DNA from: Emcibacter sp048269205
GTDB taxonomy: Bacteria; Pseudomonadota; Alphaproteobacteria; Sphingomonadales; Emcibacteraceae
Reading direction: 5' to 3'
Assembly (NCBI RefSeq): GCF_048269205.1
Contig: NZ_JBLXJC010000001.1
Coordinates: forward strand, 1,488,001 to 1,552,000
Length of the DNA: 64,000 nucleotides
The translations under genes and the position numbers were made by a program. The notes beneath the pieces were generated by a model that did no database searches, was not told where the DNA came from, and saw only the letters and a list, made by a program, of their open reading frames with translations. Shown here piece after piece: positions 17,714-26,382 of this stretch (position 1 is the first letter of the stretch; every line of letters begins with the position of its first letter).

Positions 17714-18394
17714 TTAGTTGAGTAACGGCTGGATATGCGGAAGAATCCCTTTCACAATTTCCTGAACTCCCTTTGTGTTAGGGTGCATGCCGTCCGACTG
17801 GTTCAGATGCAGTTCGCCAGCCACGCCATTCAGGAAAAAGGGATAAAACTCGACGTCGTACTTTTCCGCCAACTGGGGATAAATGAGATTAAATTTGTTC
17901 GCATAGTCCGGCCCCATGTTCGGTGGCGCAATCATTCCGGCAAAAAGGATGGGAATCTTCCTTGCCCGGAGAATGGCCAGCATCCGGTCCAGATTTTCCC
18001 GCGTGATAGCCGGATCAATGCCGCGCAGGGCGTCATTGGCCCCGAACTCCAGAATCACCAGATCCGGGCCGCCGCCGTCAATACTGTCCAGAACCCATTC
18101 CAGCCGGGCCAGACCACCGGACGAGGTATCGCCGGACACACCGGCATTGACCATGTTGATACTTTCCCCCTTGCTCTCAAGGGCTTTTGCCAGCTGTTCC
18201 GGATAGCCTTCACCCGGTGGCAGACCGTATCCTGCCGTCAGGCTGTCGCCAATGGCCAGGATGGTTTTCTCACTGGATTGGGCGAAAGAAAGGGCAGGGG
18301 CGCTGCTCATCGTAAAAAAAGCAATAGTTACCGCCAGGGCATTGCCGAAGGAGAATATTTTGCGTAACCGGGTTTTAACTGCGCCTGCGTACAT
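17714..18394 (-). CDS. tesA: Arylesterase/lysophospholipase L1-like SGNH hydrolase (TesA family)
   Basis: 226 residues with a signal peptide (hydrophobic core about 18-33, probable cleavage near SFAQS), so periplasmic. All SGNH blocks are present: IGDSLTAGYGL with the nucleophile serine, NAGVSGDTSSGG, FGANDALRGI with the asparagine, and DGMHPNTKG with the aspartate and histidine. Enzymes of this family hydrolyse thioesters, aryl esters and lysophospholipids. It is divergent from the ybbA/ybbP-like ABC genes, with only 48 bases between, the same arrangement as tesA-ybbAP in E. coli. Confidence 0.92.
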   Translation of the reverse strand: MYAGAVKTRLRKIFSFGNALAVTIAFFTMSSAPALSFAQSSEKTILAIGDSLTAGYGLPPGEGYPEQLAKALESKGESINMVNAGVSGDTSSGGLARLEWVLDSIDGGGPDLVILEFGANDALRGIDPAITRENLDRMLAILRARKIPILFAGMIAPPNMGPDYANKFNLIYPQLAEKYDVEFYPFFLNGVAGELHLNQSDGMHPNTKGVQEIVKGILPHIQPLLN

Positions 18395-18442
18395 TATATT
18401 ATATCCTTTAGGTCACGGCCGCCCAACGAAAGTAAAAAAGAG

Positions 18443-19156
18443 ATGACTGTCAAAAATATCGTTGAACTCGAAAACATACATCTTGAATTTAAGGGCGAGG
18501 GCCATGATGTCAACATCCTGCGTGGTATTGACCTCACTATTGAGACGGGTATGGCCATCGCCATTCTGGGGCCATCCGGATCAGGTAAGTCCAGCCTCAT
18601 GTCTGTCATGACCGGCCTGGAAAAGGTCTCCCGCGGTCAGATTACCATAGCCGGGGAGCGCATTGACAACCTGAACGAAGACGACATGGCCCTGTTCCGC
18701 CGGGATCATATCGGCATTGTCCTGCAGGCCTTTCATCTCATTCCAACCATGACGGCGCTGGAGAATGTCGCCGTACCGCTTGAGCTCGCCGGCCGCCGGG
18801 ATGCTTTTGAAATTGCCGAGCAAAGCCTCAGGGATGTGGGGCTTGGTCATCGCCTGGATCATTATCCGGCCCAGATGTCCGGCGGCGAACAGCAGCGTGT
18901 CGCCATTGCCCGGGCCGTGGCTCCGCGACCGGAAATCCTGTTTGCCGATGAACCCACCGGCAATCTTGACGGCAGGACAGGTCAATCTGTCATCGAGCTG
19001 ATCTTTTCCCTCAGGGAAAAGCTGGGCACCACAATGATCCTGATTACTCACGATCCTGAACTGGCCCGAAAATGCGACCGGGTTCTCTATATCCAGGACG
19101 GTCTGATCGAGCGGATCGAAGAGGCCGGCACAGCAAATGGAAAGGCGGCCGAATAG
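18443..19156 (+). CDS. ybbA: ABC transporter ATP-binding protein (YbbA-like)
   Basis: A 237-residue ATPase of the MacB/LolD-like group. Walker A is GPSGSGKSS, the Q-loop region is IVLQAFHLIPTMTALENV, the signature is MSGGEQQRVAIARA, and Walker B is ILFADEPTGNLDG followed by the H-loop histidine in LITHDPEL. It abuts the 842-residue FtsX-type permease with no gap. These systems lack transport substrates in the usual sense; a role in extracting molecules from the inner membrane next to TesA is inferred from context. Confidence 0.92.
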   Translation: MTVKNIVELENIHLEFKGEGHDVNILRGIDLTIETGMAIAILGPSGSGKSSLMSVMTGLEKVSRGQITIAGERIDNLNEDDMALFRRDHIGIVLQAFHLIPTMTALENVAVPLELAGRRDAFEIAEQSLRDVGLGHRLDHYPAQMSGGEQQRVAIARAVAPRPEILFADEPTGNLDGRTGQSVIELIFSLREKLGTTMILITHDPELARKCDRVLYIQDGLIERIEEAGTANGKAAE

Positions 19157-21685
19157 ATGGACAGTCTTGCCACAGCCTTTCGCTTCGCCATCCGGGAGCT
19201 GAGATCCGGCATCAGGCGCTTTCGTATTTTTCTCGCCTGCCTGTTCCTTGGCACCGCCATCATTGCTTCTGTAGGCTCGGTGACCGTCAATATTACCGAA
19301 GGGCTGAGCCAGGAGGCGCGGCTGTTTCTGGGGGGTGATATCGAAGTCAGCATGATGCAGCGGGAGCTGACACAAGATGAAAAAGCCTTTTTCGAAGCGT
19401 ACGGGACAATATCCCGGGTTTCAACCCTCAGGGCCATGGCCCATCTGGTGGAGGGGAAAGAGGACAGCTCGCTGGTGGAGCTCAAGGCCGTGGATGAGCT
19501 CTATCCCCTTGTCGGAGCACTGAAATTTCTTGACGATGATGGCCCGGAAAACCTGTACGCAGAGAAAGATGGCCATCCCGCCGTTGTGATTTCCGAGGCG
19601 CTGGCCAACCGGCTTGACCTGGGCAAAGGGGATAGATTGAAGCTGGGCGAGACCGTCTATCATGTTTCCGCCATCGTTACTTATGAGCCCGATCGTTCGA
19701 ACCAGGGCCTTCAGCTTGCCCCCGGAGCGCTCATGTCCTATGCGGGGCTCGAGGCAAGCGGCCTGATCCGGCCCGGAAGCCTGATCCGCAACTATTATCG
19801 GCTCAGGCTGGACGAGGATAACGGCATCAAACAGTTTAAAAAAGACCTCAAAGCCGCGTTCCCCGATGCGGACTGGCGTCTTCGGGACCGGGGTGATGGC
19901 GGGGCCGGAATCCGGCGCTTTGTCACCCGCCTCGGCCAGTTTTTGTCTCTTGTCGGGCTGACCGCGCTTCTGGTCGGCGGGGTAGGGGTCAGCAATGCGG
20001 TCACCGCCTATCTGTCCGGCAAGACCGCCACCATCGCAACTTTCAAAATTCTCGGTGCCCGCTCGGGCATGATCATGCAGATCTATTTGATCCAGGTGTT
20101 GCTGATGGCGGCGATGGCGACAGCGGCAGGGCTTTTGCTCGGGGCGGTCATGCCGGTACTGGTTGGCGATCTTTTGGGACGGTTCCTGCCTGTGCCGCTG
20201 GCAGCAGGTTTTTATTTTAAGCCGATTCTTCTGGCCGGGCTTTACAGCCTGCTGATCACCCTGATCTTCACCCTGTGGCCATTGAGCCGGGCGCAGAATG
20301 TCCCGGCAGCGCGCCTGTTCCGCCAACTGGTGAATAAAGGGGAGCGGGTGAAATATCCCAAAAGCTTCATGGTCCTGATCCTCGGCCTTCTGGCTATGCT
20401 GGCGGGACTTGTCGTCTGGCAGGCGGAACATCGTATGATTACGGTTTATTTCCTGGGCGGCACTTTGTTTGCCTTTCTGGTGCTATACGGAGCAGGGGGG
20501 CTGATCCGCATTCTGGCCCGGCGTATGCCGCGTCCAAAAAGCCCGGCCTTGCGCATTGCGCTCGGCAATATCCACCGGCCCGGGAACGCCACCGTTTCAG
20601 TGGTGCTGTCGCTCGGGCTTGGTTTGATCCTGTTCACCGCCATTGCGCTTACCGAATATAACATCACCCGGGAAATCGACGGCCGGGCGAGCCTGGAGGC
20701 GCCGTCCTATTTCTTCATTGATGTGCAGAAAAACCAGCATGATGCCTTTACGTCCTTTCTGGGCAATCTTGACGGTGTCAGCGAGGTCGAAAGCGTGCCC
20801 AATCTGCGCGGCCGCATTACCCATCTGAAAGGCGTTCCTGCGGAAGAAGTGGAAATTGATCCTGAGGGCCGCTGGATGCTGCGAGGTGACCGGGGCCTGA
20901 CCTTTGCCGCCAAGCGGCCGGAAAACAATCCGCTGAGCGCCGGTGAATGGTGGCCCGAAGGCTACAGCGGCCCGCCACAGGTCAGTGTGTCACAGGAAAT
21001 GGCCGATACCATGTCCCTGGCGACCGGTGACAAGATCACCGTCAATGTCCTGGGCCGTTCCATCACCGCCGAGATCGTTTCCCTGCGTGAGGTGGACTGG
21101 AGCACCTATGGCATCAATTATGTGGTCATGTTTGATCCGAACACGCTGAAACCTGCGCCCTTTACCTATGTGGCCACGGCCAAGGTGGCGCCGGATCTGG
21201 AGAGTGAAACCTTCCGCGCCATTGCCCGGGAGTTCCCGCAGGTTTCCATTGTCCGTATGAAAGAGGTGCTGAGCACCCTGCAGGATATGCTGATCAAGAT
21301 CGGCGCCGCCGTGGATGTGATGGCCGGGATCACCATCCTGGCCGGGATACTGGTGCTGGCCGGCGCCATTGCCGCCGGGCACAAACGGCGGGTCTATGAC
21401 GCGGCGGTTCTTAAAATCCTGGGCGCGACCCGGAAGGATGTGTTGAAAGCCTACGTGCTTGAATTTGTCATTCTTGGGCTGCTTGCGGGCCTTGTCGCCA
21501 TCGGGCTCGGCAGTCTCGCGGCCTGGGGCATTGTCACGGGCATCATGAATATGGCCTGGCATTTCGCACCGGATATACCAGCGCTGACCATTTCAGTGAG
21601 CATTGCCTTCACACTGGCCAGCGGCATGATGAGCATCTGGCTCGCCATGTCGGCGCGCCCGGCCCAGGTGCTGAGAGAAGCCTGA
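19157..21685 (+). CDS. ybbP: FtsX-like ABC transporter permease (YbbP-like)
   Basis: An 842-residue permease with a duplicated FtsX/MacB organisation. It has a first membrane helix (about 20-40), a periplasmic domain, four helices around 260-430, a second periplasmic domain (about 490-700), and three terminal helices (about 715-840, including MAGITILAGILVLAGAIAAGHKRRVYDAAVLKILGA and FVILGLLAGLVAIGLGSLAAWG). The RRVYDAAVLKILGA motif is the coupling helix family signature. It starts immediately after the ybbA stop and forms a complex with that ATPase. Confidence 0.92.
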   Translation: MDSLATAFRFAIRELRSGIRRFRIFLACLFLGTAIIASVGSVTVNITEGLSQEARLFLGGDIEVSMMQRELTQDEKAFFEAYGTISRVSTLRAMAHLVEGKEDSSLVELKAVDELYPLVGALKFLDDDGPENLYAEKDGHPAVVISEALANRLDLGKGDRLKLGETVYHVSAIVTYEPDRSNQGLQLAPGALMSYAGLEASGLIRPGSLIRNYYRLRLDEDNGIKQFKKDLKAAFPDADWRLRDRGDGGAGIRRFVTRLGQFLSLVGLTALLVGGVGVSNAVTAYLSGKTATIATFKILGARSGMIMQIYLIQVLLMAAMATAAGLLLGAVMPVLVGDLLGRFLPVPLAAGFYFKPILLAGLYSLLITLIFTLWPLSRAQNVPAARLFRQLVNKGERVKYPKSFMVLILGLLAMLAGLVVWQAEHRMITVYFLGGTLFAFLVLYGAGGLIRILARRMPRPKSPALRIALGNIHRPGNATVSVVLSLGLGLILFTAIALTEYNITREIDGRASLEAPSYFFIDVQKNQHDAFTSFLGNLDGVSEVESVPNLRGRITHLKGVPAEEVEIDPEGRWMLRGDRGLTFAAKRPENNPLSAGEWWPEGYSGPPQVSVSQEMADTMSLATGDKITVNVLGRSITAEIVSLREVDWSTYGINYVVMFDPNTLKPAPFTYVATAKVAPDLESETFRAIAREFPQVSIVRMKEVLSTLQDMLIKIGAAVDVMAGITILAGILVLAGAIAAGHKRRVYDAAVLKILGATRKDVLKAYVLEFVILGLLAGLVAIGLGSLAAWGIVTGIMNMAWHFAPDIPALTISVSIAFTLASGMMSIWLAMSARPAQVLREA

Positions 21686-21688
21686 TTG

Positions 21689-21910
21689 ATGGAAGATGAT
21701 GAACTGACGGAGCTTTCCGCAGCGGAACTCCGCGCGATCCTGGAAGCCGGTGTCGAGGTTTATGGTGAGAAGAAGATTGTCAAAGCACGCCAAGCGATGG
21801 AGGCATATAATAAACGAGTGACCGGTAAGTGGGTCAAGGCGCTGGCTGTAAAGATTGCCGTGAGTTTGAGCATTATTGGCATTCTAGTGGCGATATATTA
21901 TTTTCCATAA
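21689..21910 (+). CDS. Small membrane protein of unknown function
   Basis: 73 residues. The first 40 are charged and probably helical (MEDDELTELSAAELRAIL...EKKIVKARQAMEAYNKR); then comes one membrane helix, about 48-70 (VKALAVKIAVSLSIIGILVAIYYF). It starts 3 bases after the ybbP stop (a TTG at 21686 is an alternative), so it is the third gene of the ybbAP unit. I do not recognise the family. It could be a small accessory subunit of the ABC complex; this is inferred only from position. Confidence 0.6.
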   Translation: MEDDELTELSAAELRAILEAGVEVYGEKKIVKARQAMEAYNKRVTGKWVKALAVKIAVSLSIIGILVAIYYFP

Positions 21911-22087
21911 TATAAATTATGCGAATAATGGATCAAATGCTCCAGACTGTTCTGCTACCACTCACAGATGCCCTGTCCCGCCGAATTCCAGGTCCCTGAA
22001 AACCACCTGTCCCGTCTTGATGATGTCTATTGATTGATGATCTCGACTTTATTGCCCACCAGGCTATGCCTCGGGTAAATGATGCCC

Positions 22088-22105
22088 CCTGTAACGAGTT
22101 ACAGG
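22088..22105. promoter_or_regulatory. Operator-like palindrome CCTGTAAC-GA-GTTACAGG
   Basis: Perfect 8-bp arms separated by two bases. The short spacer suggests a dimeric repressor site rather than an RNA hairpin. The same CTGTAAC half-site recurs before the MacA gene (22942-22948). It lies about 300 bases upstream of the MarR start, so it could be a site for that regulator or for another factor. Confidence 0.4.
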
Positions 22106-22115
22106 AAGATCAAAC

Positions 22116-22166
22116 AAGAGCGCGATTTTTCATCATTTTTCCCTAAAATCGTCAAATTGCGCTCTT
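22116..22166. repeat. Inverted repeat with arms AAGAGCGC/GCGCTCTT
   Basis: Arms 22116-22123 and 22159-22166 are perfect complements. The next bases (GATTT and AAATT) pair partly and extend the stem, leaving an AT-rich loop. No T-run follows on the plus strand, so it is a poor intrinsic terminator for the ybbP unit. It could be an RNA stem-loop or a degenerate mobile repeat end. Confidence 0.35.
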
Positions 22167-22405
22167 ATGTTGCATTTTTATGATCGACAACAATCTCTTC
22201 ATAAAACACCTATCATCCCCATTTTGTTGATCTTTTTCTGCATGTGAAAAATTTAGTTAAAATTTTAACTTATTGATTTTAAATAAAAACTTTGACTCTA
22301 TGTAGGTGCACATATATATTTTGCGCGGTTTTTTGGGGATTGTAATGGCTGGTAAATCAACCGGCGAACGAGGGAACGGCTGAAGTAAATGAGGCCGGTA
22401 GACCC

Positions 22406-22870
22406 ATGACAAAAAAAGACAGCAGAACAAAAACCGGGGATCTTACGCTGCAGGAGTCAAAGGCTTTGTGCCTGACCCAGAGTATCATGAGTTTGCGGCA
22501 CCGGCTTTATAAAATGGTTAGTGAAACGGCTGGGGACTATAATCTGAAAAGTTCCGAGCTGGCGCTGATCATTTCGCTTGGCAGAAGCGGCACCCAGTCC
22601 ATGAGCGATCTGGCCCGGGCCTGCTTCTTTTCACCGCCCAACGCCACCTATATTGTCTCCTCACTGGAAAAAAAGGCGCTGGTCAAGCGCGAGCGTTCCG
22701 ACAAGTCGAGCCGGGTGGTCTATGTCAACCTGACGCCTTCCGGGCAAGCGGTGTTCGAGAAGAACTACCCCTCCATTATCCGCCGCCTGGACAGCTTTTT
22801 TGACCAGCGGCTGTCCTTCGACCAGATTGAAAGTCTGGAGAAACTTCTGAACAGGCTGAACGCAAACTAA
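22406..22870 (+). CDS. MarR family transcriptional regulator
   Basis: A 154-residue winged-helix repressor. The recognition region is SMSDLARACFFSPPNATYIVSSLEKKALVKRERS, the wing is DKSSRVVYVNLTPSGQAVF, and dimerisation helices lie at both ends. MarR proteins normally block transcription of adjacent efflux genes until a small aromatic ligand binds. It precedes the adaptor/ATPase/permease genes by 97 bases on the same strand, so regulation of that export system is likely. The SPPNATYIV helix is an unusual sequence for the recognition helix. Confidence 0.88.
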   Translation: MTKKDSRTKTGDLTLQESKALCLTQSIMSLRHRLYKMVSETAGDYNLKSSELALIISLGRSGTQSMSDLARACFFSPPNATYIVSSLEKKALVKRERSDKSSRVVYVNLTPSGQAVFEKNYPSIIRRLDSFFDQRLSFDQIESLEKLLNRLNAN

Positions 22871-22932
22871 CGTTCTGCCGGCCGGGGTAAGTTATCATTT
22901 AACGTCGGAATTTCGACCCGCTATCGTATTAT

Positions 22933-22949
22933 GGTTATGTTCTGTAACC
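22933..22949. promoter_or_regulatory. Inverted repeat GGTTA-N7-TAACC before the MacA-like gene
   Basis: Five-base arms flank seven bases, ending 18 bases before the TTG start of the adaptor gene. The right arm is part of CTGTAAC (22942-22948), also found in the palindrome at 22088-22105. A shared operator for the upstream MarR protein is a reasonable guess. Confidence 0.3.
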
Positions 22950-22967
22950 TGTGGTGGGAAAGCTGTC

Positions 22968-24431
22968 TTGTTGATCCGAAATAAAACCGTCCTTGTCATT
23001 ACAGGCCTGATAATCCTTGCAGGCCTGTATTTCCTTGTCTGGTCCCCCTCTTCCGGCCCGGAAAATATAACTTATGTGACAGAGCCCCTTGATCAGGGAT
23101 CTATCAATCGCAGCATCTATACGTCAGGCACTGTCCAGCCGGTGGTATCGGTGGATGTGGGCTCGCAGCTGTCCGGCCAGATCATTGCGCTCTACAAGGA
23201 CTATAATTCACAGGTCAGCAAGGAAGAAATCATTGCCAAGATCGATCCCCGCTCCTTTGCCGCCCGGGTGCGCCAGTCCGAGGCCGATGTGGCCCTGGCC
23301 GAAGCAAATCTCGAAAAGGCGAAGGCGAGCCTGGTTCAGGAACAGGCCAAACTTCACCAGTCTTCCCTTTCATTCAGGCGGCAAAAGGAGCTGTTGAAAA
23401 AAGGCAATGTCTCCCAAAGCGCATATGATGATGGGGAAGCCGGATACAGGACCGCAGAGGCTGCTGTGCTGGTGGCCAAATCCCAGGTCAGCAATGCGGA
23501 AGCCGGCCTGTTGCAAAGCCGGGAAAACCTTGAACAGAGCCAGCTTGATCTGGAACGCACGGATATTCTTTCCCCCATTGATGGTGTGGTGATTGACCGT
23601 GTGGTCAATGTGGGCCAGACCGTAGCCGCCAGCATGTCCACGCCGGTTTTGTTCACCATTGCCGGGGATCTCAGGGAAATGCAAATCGAGGCGGATGTGG
23701 ATGAAGCGGATATCGGCAATATCCGCGAGGGCAATGCGGCAACTTTCACCGTGGACGCCTTCCCCGACATGAATTTCACCGGACGGGTAAAACAGGTGCG
23801 CCTTGCGCCCGAGGAATCCCAGAGCGTTGTCACCTATACCGTGATTATTTCCGCCCGGAACGAGGAACTGAAGCTCCTGCCCGGTATGACCGCTAATGTG
23901 AATATCATAACCGGCCAGCGCAAGGATGTGTTGCGGGTGCGCAACCAGGCTCTGCGCTACGTCCCTCGAAACGAAGATACCGTGGCTGAGGCCGACGCAG
24001 GACAACCCGGTACCGAAGGGCCCGACGAGCGCCGGTTCGGTCCACGTATGCCGGAGGGCATCGACCTTACTGCCGAACAGCAGACAGAAATTTCTTCCCG
24101 TATGAAGGAACTGTTTGCCGGCAATCGGGAGAGAGGGTTTGGCCCGCCCCCCGGTGCGGCAGAACGGGACGCCATGCGCCAGCGAATGAACAATATATTC
24201 CGCGAGATTCTGACGCCTGAACAATTCGACCTGATGGAAAAGGCGCGAAACAGTCGGGAAAGGCCACGGGACGGCACATTACATACAGTTGGACCTGACG
24301 GCCGCCTCCTGCGTCATAGAGTACTGATCGGCCTGAGTGATGATGACTATACGGAAATTATCCGGGCGCCTTCCGGAATTGCGTCCGGTGCCAATGTCAT
24401 TCTGCGGGATAAGATAGTCAGGAAAAACTGA
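22968..24431 (+). CDS. MacA-like periplasmic adaptor with an inserted LTxxQ (Spy/CpxP-like) segment
   Basis: A 487-residue membrane-fusion protein for tripartite export. It has an N-terminal anchor (about 8-24), a lipoyl half-motif (VDVGSQLSGQIIALYKDYNSQV), a long alpha-hairpin (about 95-195), the second lipoyl half (LSPIDGVVIDRVVNVGQTV), a beta-barrel, and the C-terminal membrane-proximal domain resuming at GTLHTVGPDGRLLRHRVLIGL. Between residues 333 and 437 lies a Pro/Arg-rich helical insertion with two LTxxQ motifs, LTAEQ (367-371) and LTPEQ (415-419), as in Spy/CpxP/ZraP proteins. Usual MacA proteins are about 370-400 residues. The start is a TTG preceded by GGGAAAG. It overlaps the ATPase gene by one base. 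Confidence 0.9.
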   Translation: MLIRNKTVLVITGLIILAGLYFLVWSPSSGPENITYVTEPLDQGSINRSIYTSGTVQPVVSVDVGSQLSGQIIALYKDYNSQVSKEEIIAKIDPRSFAARVRQSEADVALAEANLEKAKASLVQEQAKLHQSSLSFRRQKELLKKGNVSQSAYDDGEAGYRTAEAAVLVAKSQVSNAEAGLLQSRENLEQSQLDLERTDILSPIDGVVIDRVVNVGQTVAASMSTPVLFTIAGDLREMQIEADVDEADIGNIREGNAATFTVDAFPDMNFTGRVKQVRLAPEESQSVVTYTVIISARNEELKLLPGMTANVNIITGQRKDVLRVRNQALRYVPRNEDTVAEADAGQPGTEGPDERRFGPRMPEGIDLTAEQQTEISSRMKELFAGNRERGFGPPPGAAERDAMRQRMNNIFREILTPEQFDLMEKARNSRERPRDGTLHTVGPDGRLLRHRVLIGLSDDDYTEIIRAPSGIASGANVILRDKIVRKN

Positions 24432-25153
24432 TGAACGGGCAAACCGGCAGCACGACCCAACCGCTGATATCCTGTAATGATCTGCATCGCCATTATCAGC
24501 TCGGGGAGTCCCTTGTCAAAGCCCTGGACGGGGTAACGACTACAATCCGCGAAGGTGAATATGTGGCCATTATGGGGGCGTCGGGTTCGGGCAAGTCGAC
24601 CTTTATGAATATGGTGGGCATGCTGGACGTTCCCTCTTCCGGCGAACTGTATATCGATGGCCGAAAGGTATCCGACATGAGTTCAGATGAACTGGCAGGG
24701 CTCAGAAATGAAAGAATTGGCTTTGTTTTTCAACAGTTTAACCTTCTTCCTCGGGCCACCGCGCTCGAGAATGTCAAACTGCCCCTGCTCTATTCGCCGA
24801 TGCCCTCTCCGGATATGGCAGCCAGGGCGCTGGAATGCCTGCGCCTCGTTGGCCTGAAAGAGCGTGCCGGCCATATGCCTTCACAGCTCTCCGGCGGACA
24901 GCAACAACGTGTAGCCATTGCTCGCGCGCTTGCCAACCGGCCCAAAATCATTCTGGCGGACGAGCCCACGGGCGCACTGGACAGCCGCACGTCCAGGGAC
25001 ATTATGGATCTTTTTACTGAACTCAATAACCAGGGCATTACGGTTATTATTGTGACCCATGAACAGGAGGTGGCCGATTATGCCCGCCGGCAGCTAGTTT
25101 TCAGGGATGGGCGGATTATTTCCGACAGCGCAAATTCAGGAGCGGCACCATGA
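24431..25153 (+). CDS. ABC transporter ATP-binding protein (MacB-type ATPase, separate subunit)
   Basis: A 240-residue ATPase: Walker A GASGSGKST, Q-loop FVFQQFNLLPRATALENV, signature LSGGQQQRVAIARAL, Walker B IILADEPTGALDS and H-loop VTHEQEV. In E. coli MacB this domain is fused to the permease; here it is a separate gene. It overlaps both the adaptor gene (one base) and the permease gene (4 bases), which implies translational coupling and a fixed complex. It powers export by conformational change relayed through the permease and adaptor to an outer-membrane channel, which is not encoded nearby. Confidence 0.93.
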   Translation: MNGQTGSTTQPLISCNDLHRHYQLGESLVKALDGVTTTIREGEYVAIMGASGSGKSTFMNMVGMLDVPSSGELYIDGRKVSDMSSDELAGLRNERIGFVFQQFNLLPRATALENVKLPLLYSPMPSPDMAARALECLRLVGLKERAGHMPSQLSGGQQQRVAIARALANRPKIILADEPTGALDSRTSRDIMDLFTELNNQGITVIIVTHEQEVADYARRQLVFRDGRIISDSANSGAAP

Positions 25154-26382
25154 GGCTGACCACAAGTATCATCATTGCGCTTAATGCGCTCCGGCTGAAT
25201 GCGTTGCGCAGTTTCCTGACCATGCTGGGCATTATTATTGGCGTGGCCGCGGTCATTGTTATGGTCTCCATCTCCAACGGTGCCCAGAAACAGGTGGAAG
25301 CCGTAATCAACTCCCTTGGTACAAATATCCTGATGGTGCGTCCCGGAGCGGGTTTCATGGGACGGAGGAGTTCCGGCGCCGGTTCCGAATCCCCCTTCTC
25401 CGAAAAGGACTTTGAAACCCTGCATAAAGAAGTGGAAGGTGTTTATGCCATGACCGGTTCACTTACAACGTCTGCTCCTGTGATCAATGGCAATATCAAC
25501 TGGCTGACCTCAATCCAGGGTGGGCACGACGGTTTTCTGAAAACCATGGACTGGGAGCTGGATAGCGGCCGCAATATGTCCGAACAGGAAGTCAGGTCCG
25601 CTGCCAAGGTAGCTGTTCTTGGTAAAACTGTTGTCGAGGAATTGTTTGGCGAAGAAGATCCCCTGGGTCAGCGCATCAGAATCAAGAAAGTGCCTTTTAC
25701 AGTGATTGGCGTTCTCAGGGAAAAGGGCCAGAATGCCTTTGGCCGGGACCAGGATGATATTGTTGTCATTCCCATTTCCACGGCTCGAAAACGTATTGCC
25801 GGACGCAATGAAACAGTCCCTGACCAGATACCCTCCATCACCATTAAAATGGAGGACTGGGTCAATCTTGATGTGGCCAAGGCCCGGGTAGAGGAAGTTC
25901 TGCGGGAACGCCGCAAGATCAAGGCTGGTGAAGCTGACAACTTCGGGGTTCATAACCTGTCGGAAATGGTCAAGGCGCGTACTTCGACGGAAACCACACT
26001 TTCTTTGTTGCTGGCTGCAACCGCCGCTATTTCGCTGATTGTCGGAGGAATCGGGATTATGAATATCATGCTTGTCTCGGTGACGGAAAGAACCCGGGAA
26101 ATTGGTCTCAGGCTCAGTGTCGGCGCCCGAAAGCGCGATATCCTCCAGCAGTTCCTGGTCGAAGGTATCACGCTATGCCTGATTGGCGGGTTGATTGGTA
26201 TAGCGTTCGGGGTGACGGCAACAGTGATCATCAGCCAGATCGGGAACTGGCCCATCGTCATCGGACCATCGGTGATCCTGTTGGCCATCGGTGCCGCTGC
26301 GGCGGTCGGTATATTCTTTGGCTATTATCCGGCTCACAAGGCCGCCAGTCTTAATCCGATTGATGCCCTGCGGTTTGAATAA
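25150..26382 (+). CDS. ABC transporter permease (MacB-type)
   Basis: 410 residues in the MacB permease layout: one membrane helix (about 19-41, RSFLTMLGIIIGVAAVIVMVSIS), a large periplasmic MacB core domain (about 45-285), then three helices (about 283-306, 330-352, 363-390) with the GIGIMNIMLVSVTERTREIGLR signature and the final GYYPAHKAASLNPIDALRFE. The last 32 bases overlap the convergent small secreted-protein gene. It probably exports an amphiphile, peptide or antimicrobial compound; the MarR gene upstream suggests response to a toxic molecule. Confidence 0.93.
   Translation: MRLTTSIIIALNALRLNALRSFLTMLGIIIGVAAVIVMVSISNGAQKQVEAVINSLGTNILMVRPGAGFMGRRSSGAGSESPFSEKDFETLHKEVEGVYAMTGSLTTSAPVINGNINWLTSIQGGHDGFLKTMDWELDSGRNMSEQEVRSAAKVAVLGKTVVEELFGEEDPLGQRIRIKKVPFTVIGVLREKGQNAFGRDQDDIVVIPISTARKRIAGRNETVPDQIPSITIKMEDWVNLDVAKARVEEVLRERRKIKAGEADNFGVHNLSEMVKARTSTETTLSLLLAATAAISLIVGGIGIMNIMLVSVTERTREIGLRLSVGARKRDILQQFLVEGITLCLIGGLIGIAFGVTATVIISQIGNWPIVIGPSVILLAIGAAAAVGIFFGYYPAHKAASLNPIDALRFE

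Larger units (their letters stand above)
21911..22405. other. 495-base intergenic region upstream of the marR-macAB operon
   Basis: No convincing gene on either strand. The second half is AT-rich and contains two inverted repeats, listed separately, then an AT-rich run (22250-22320) that could hold the promoter of the MarR gene. CCTGTCCCG-like octamers appear near 21973 and 22008 as a short direct repeat. The length suggests either a complex control region or remnants of a lost gene; I cannot distinguish these by eye. Confidence 0.5.

Noticed and set aside
22116..22166. Inverted repeat as a terminator of the ybbAP unit
   Set aside because: The loop is 35 bases long and no T-run follows the right arm.
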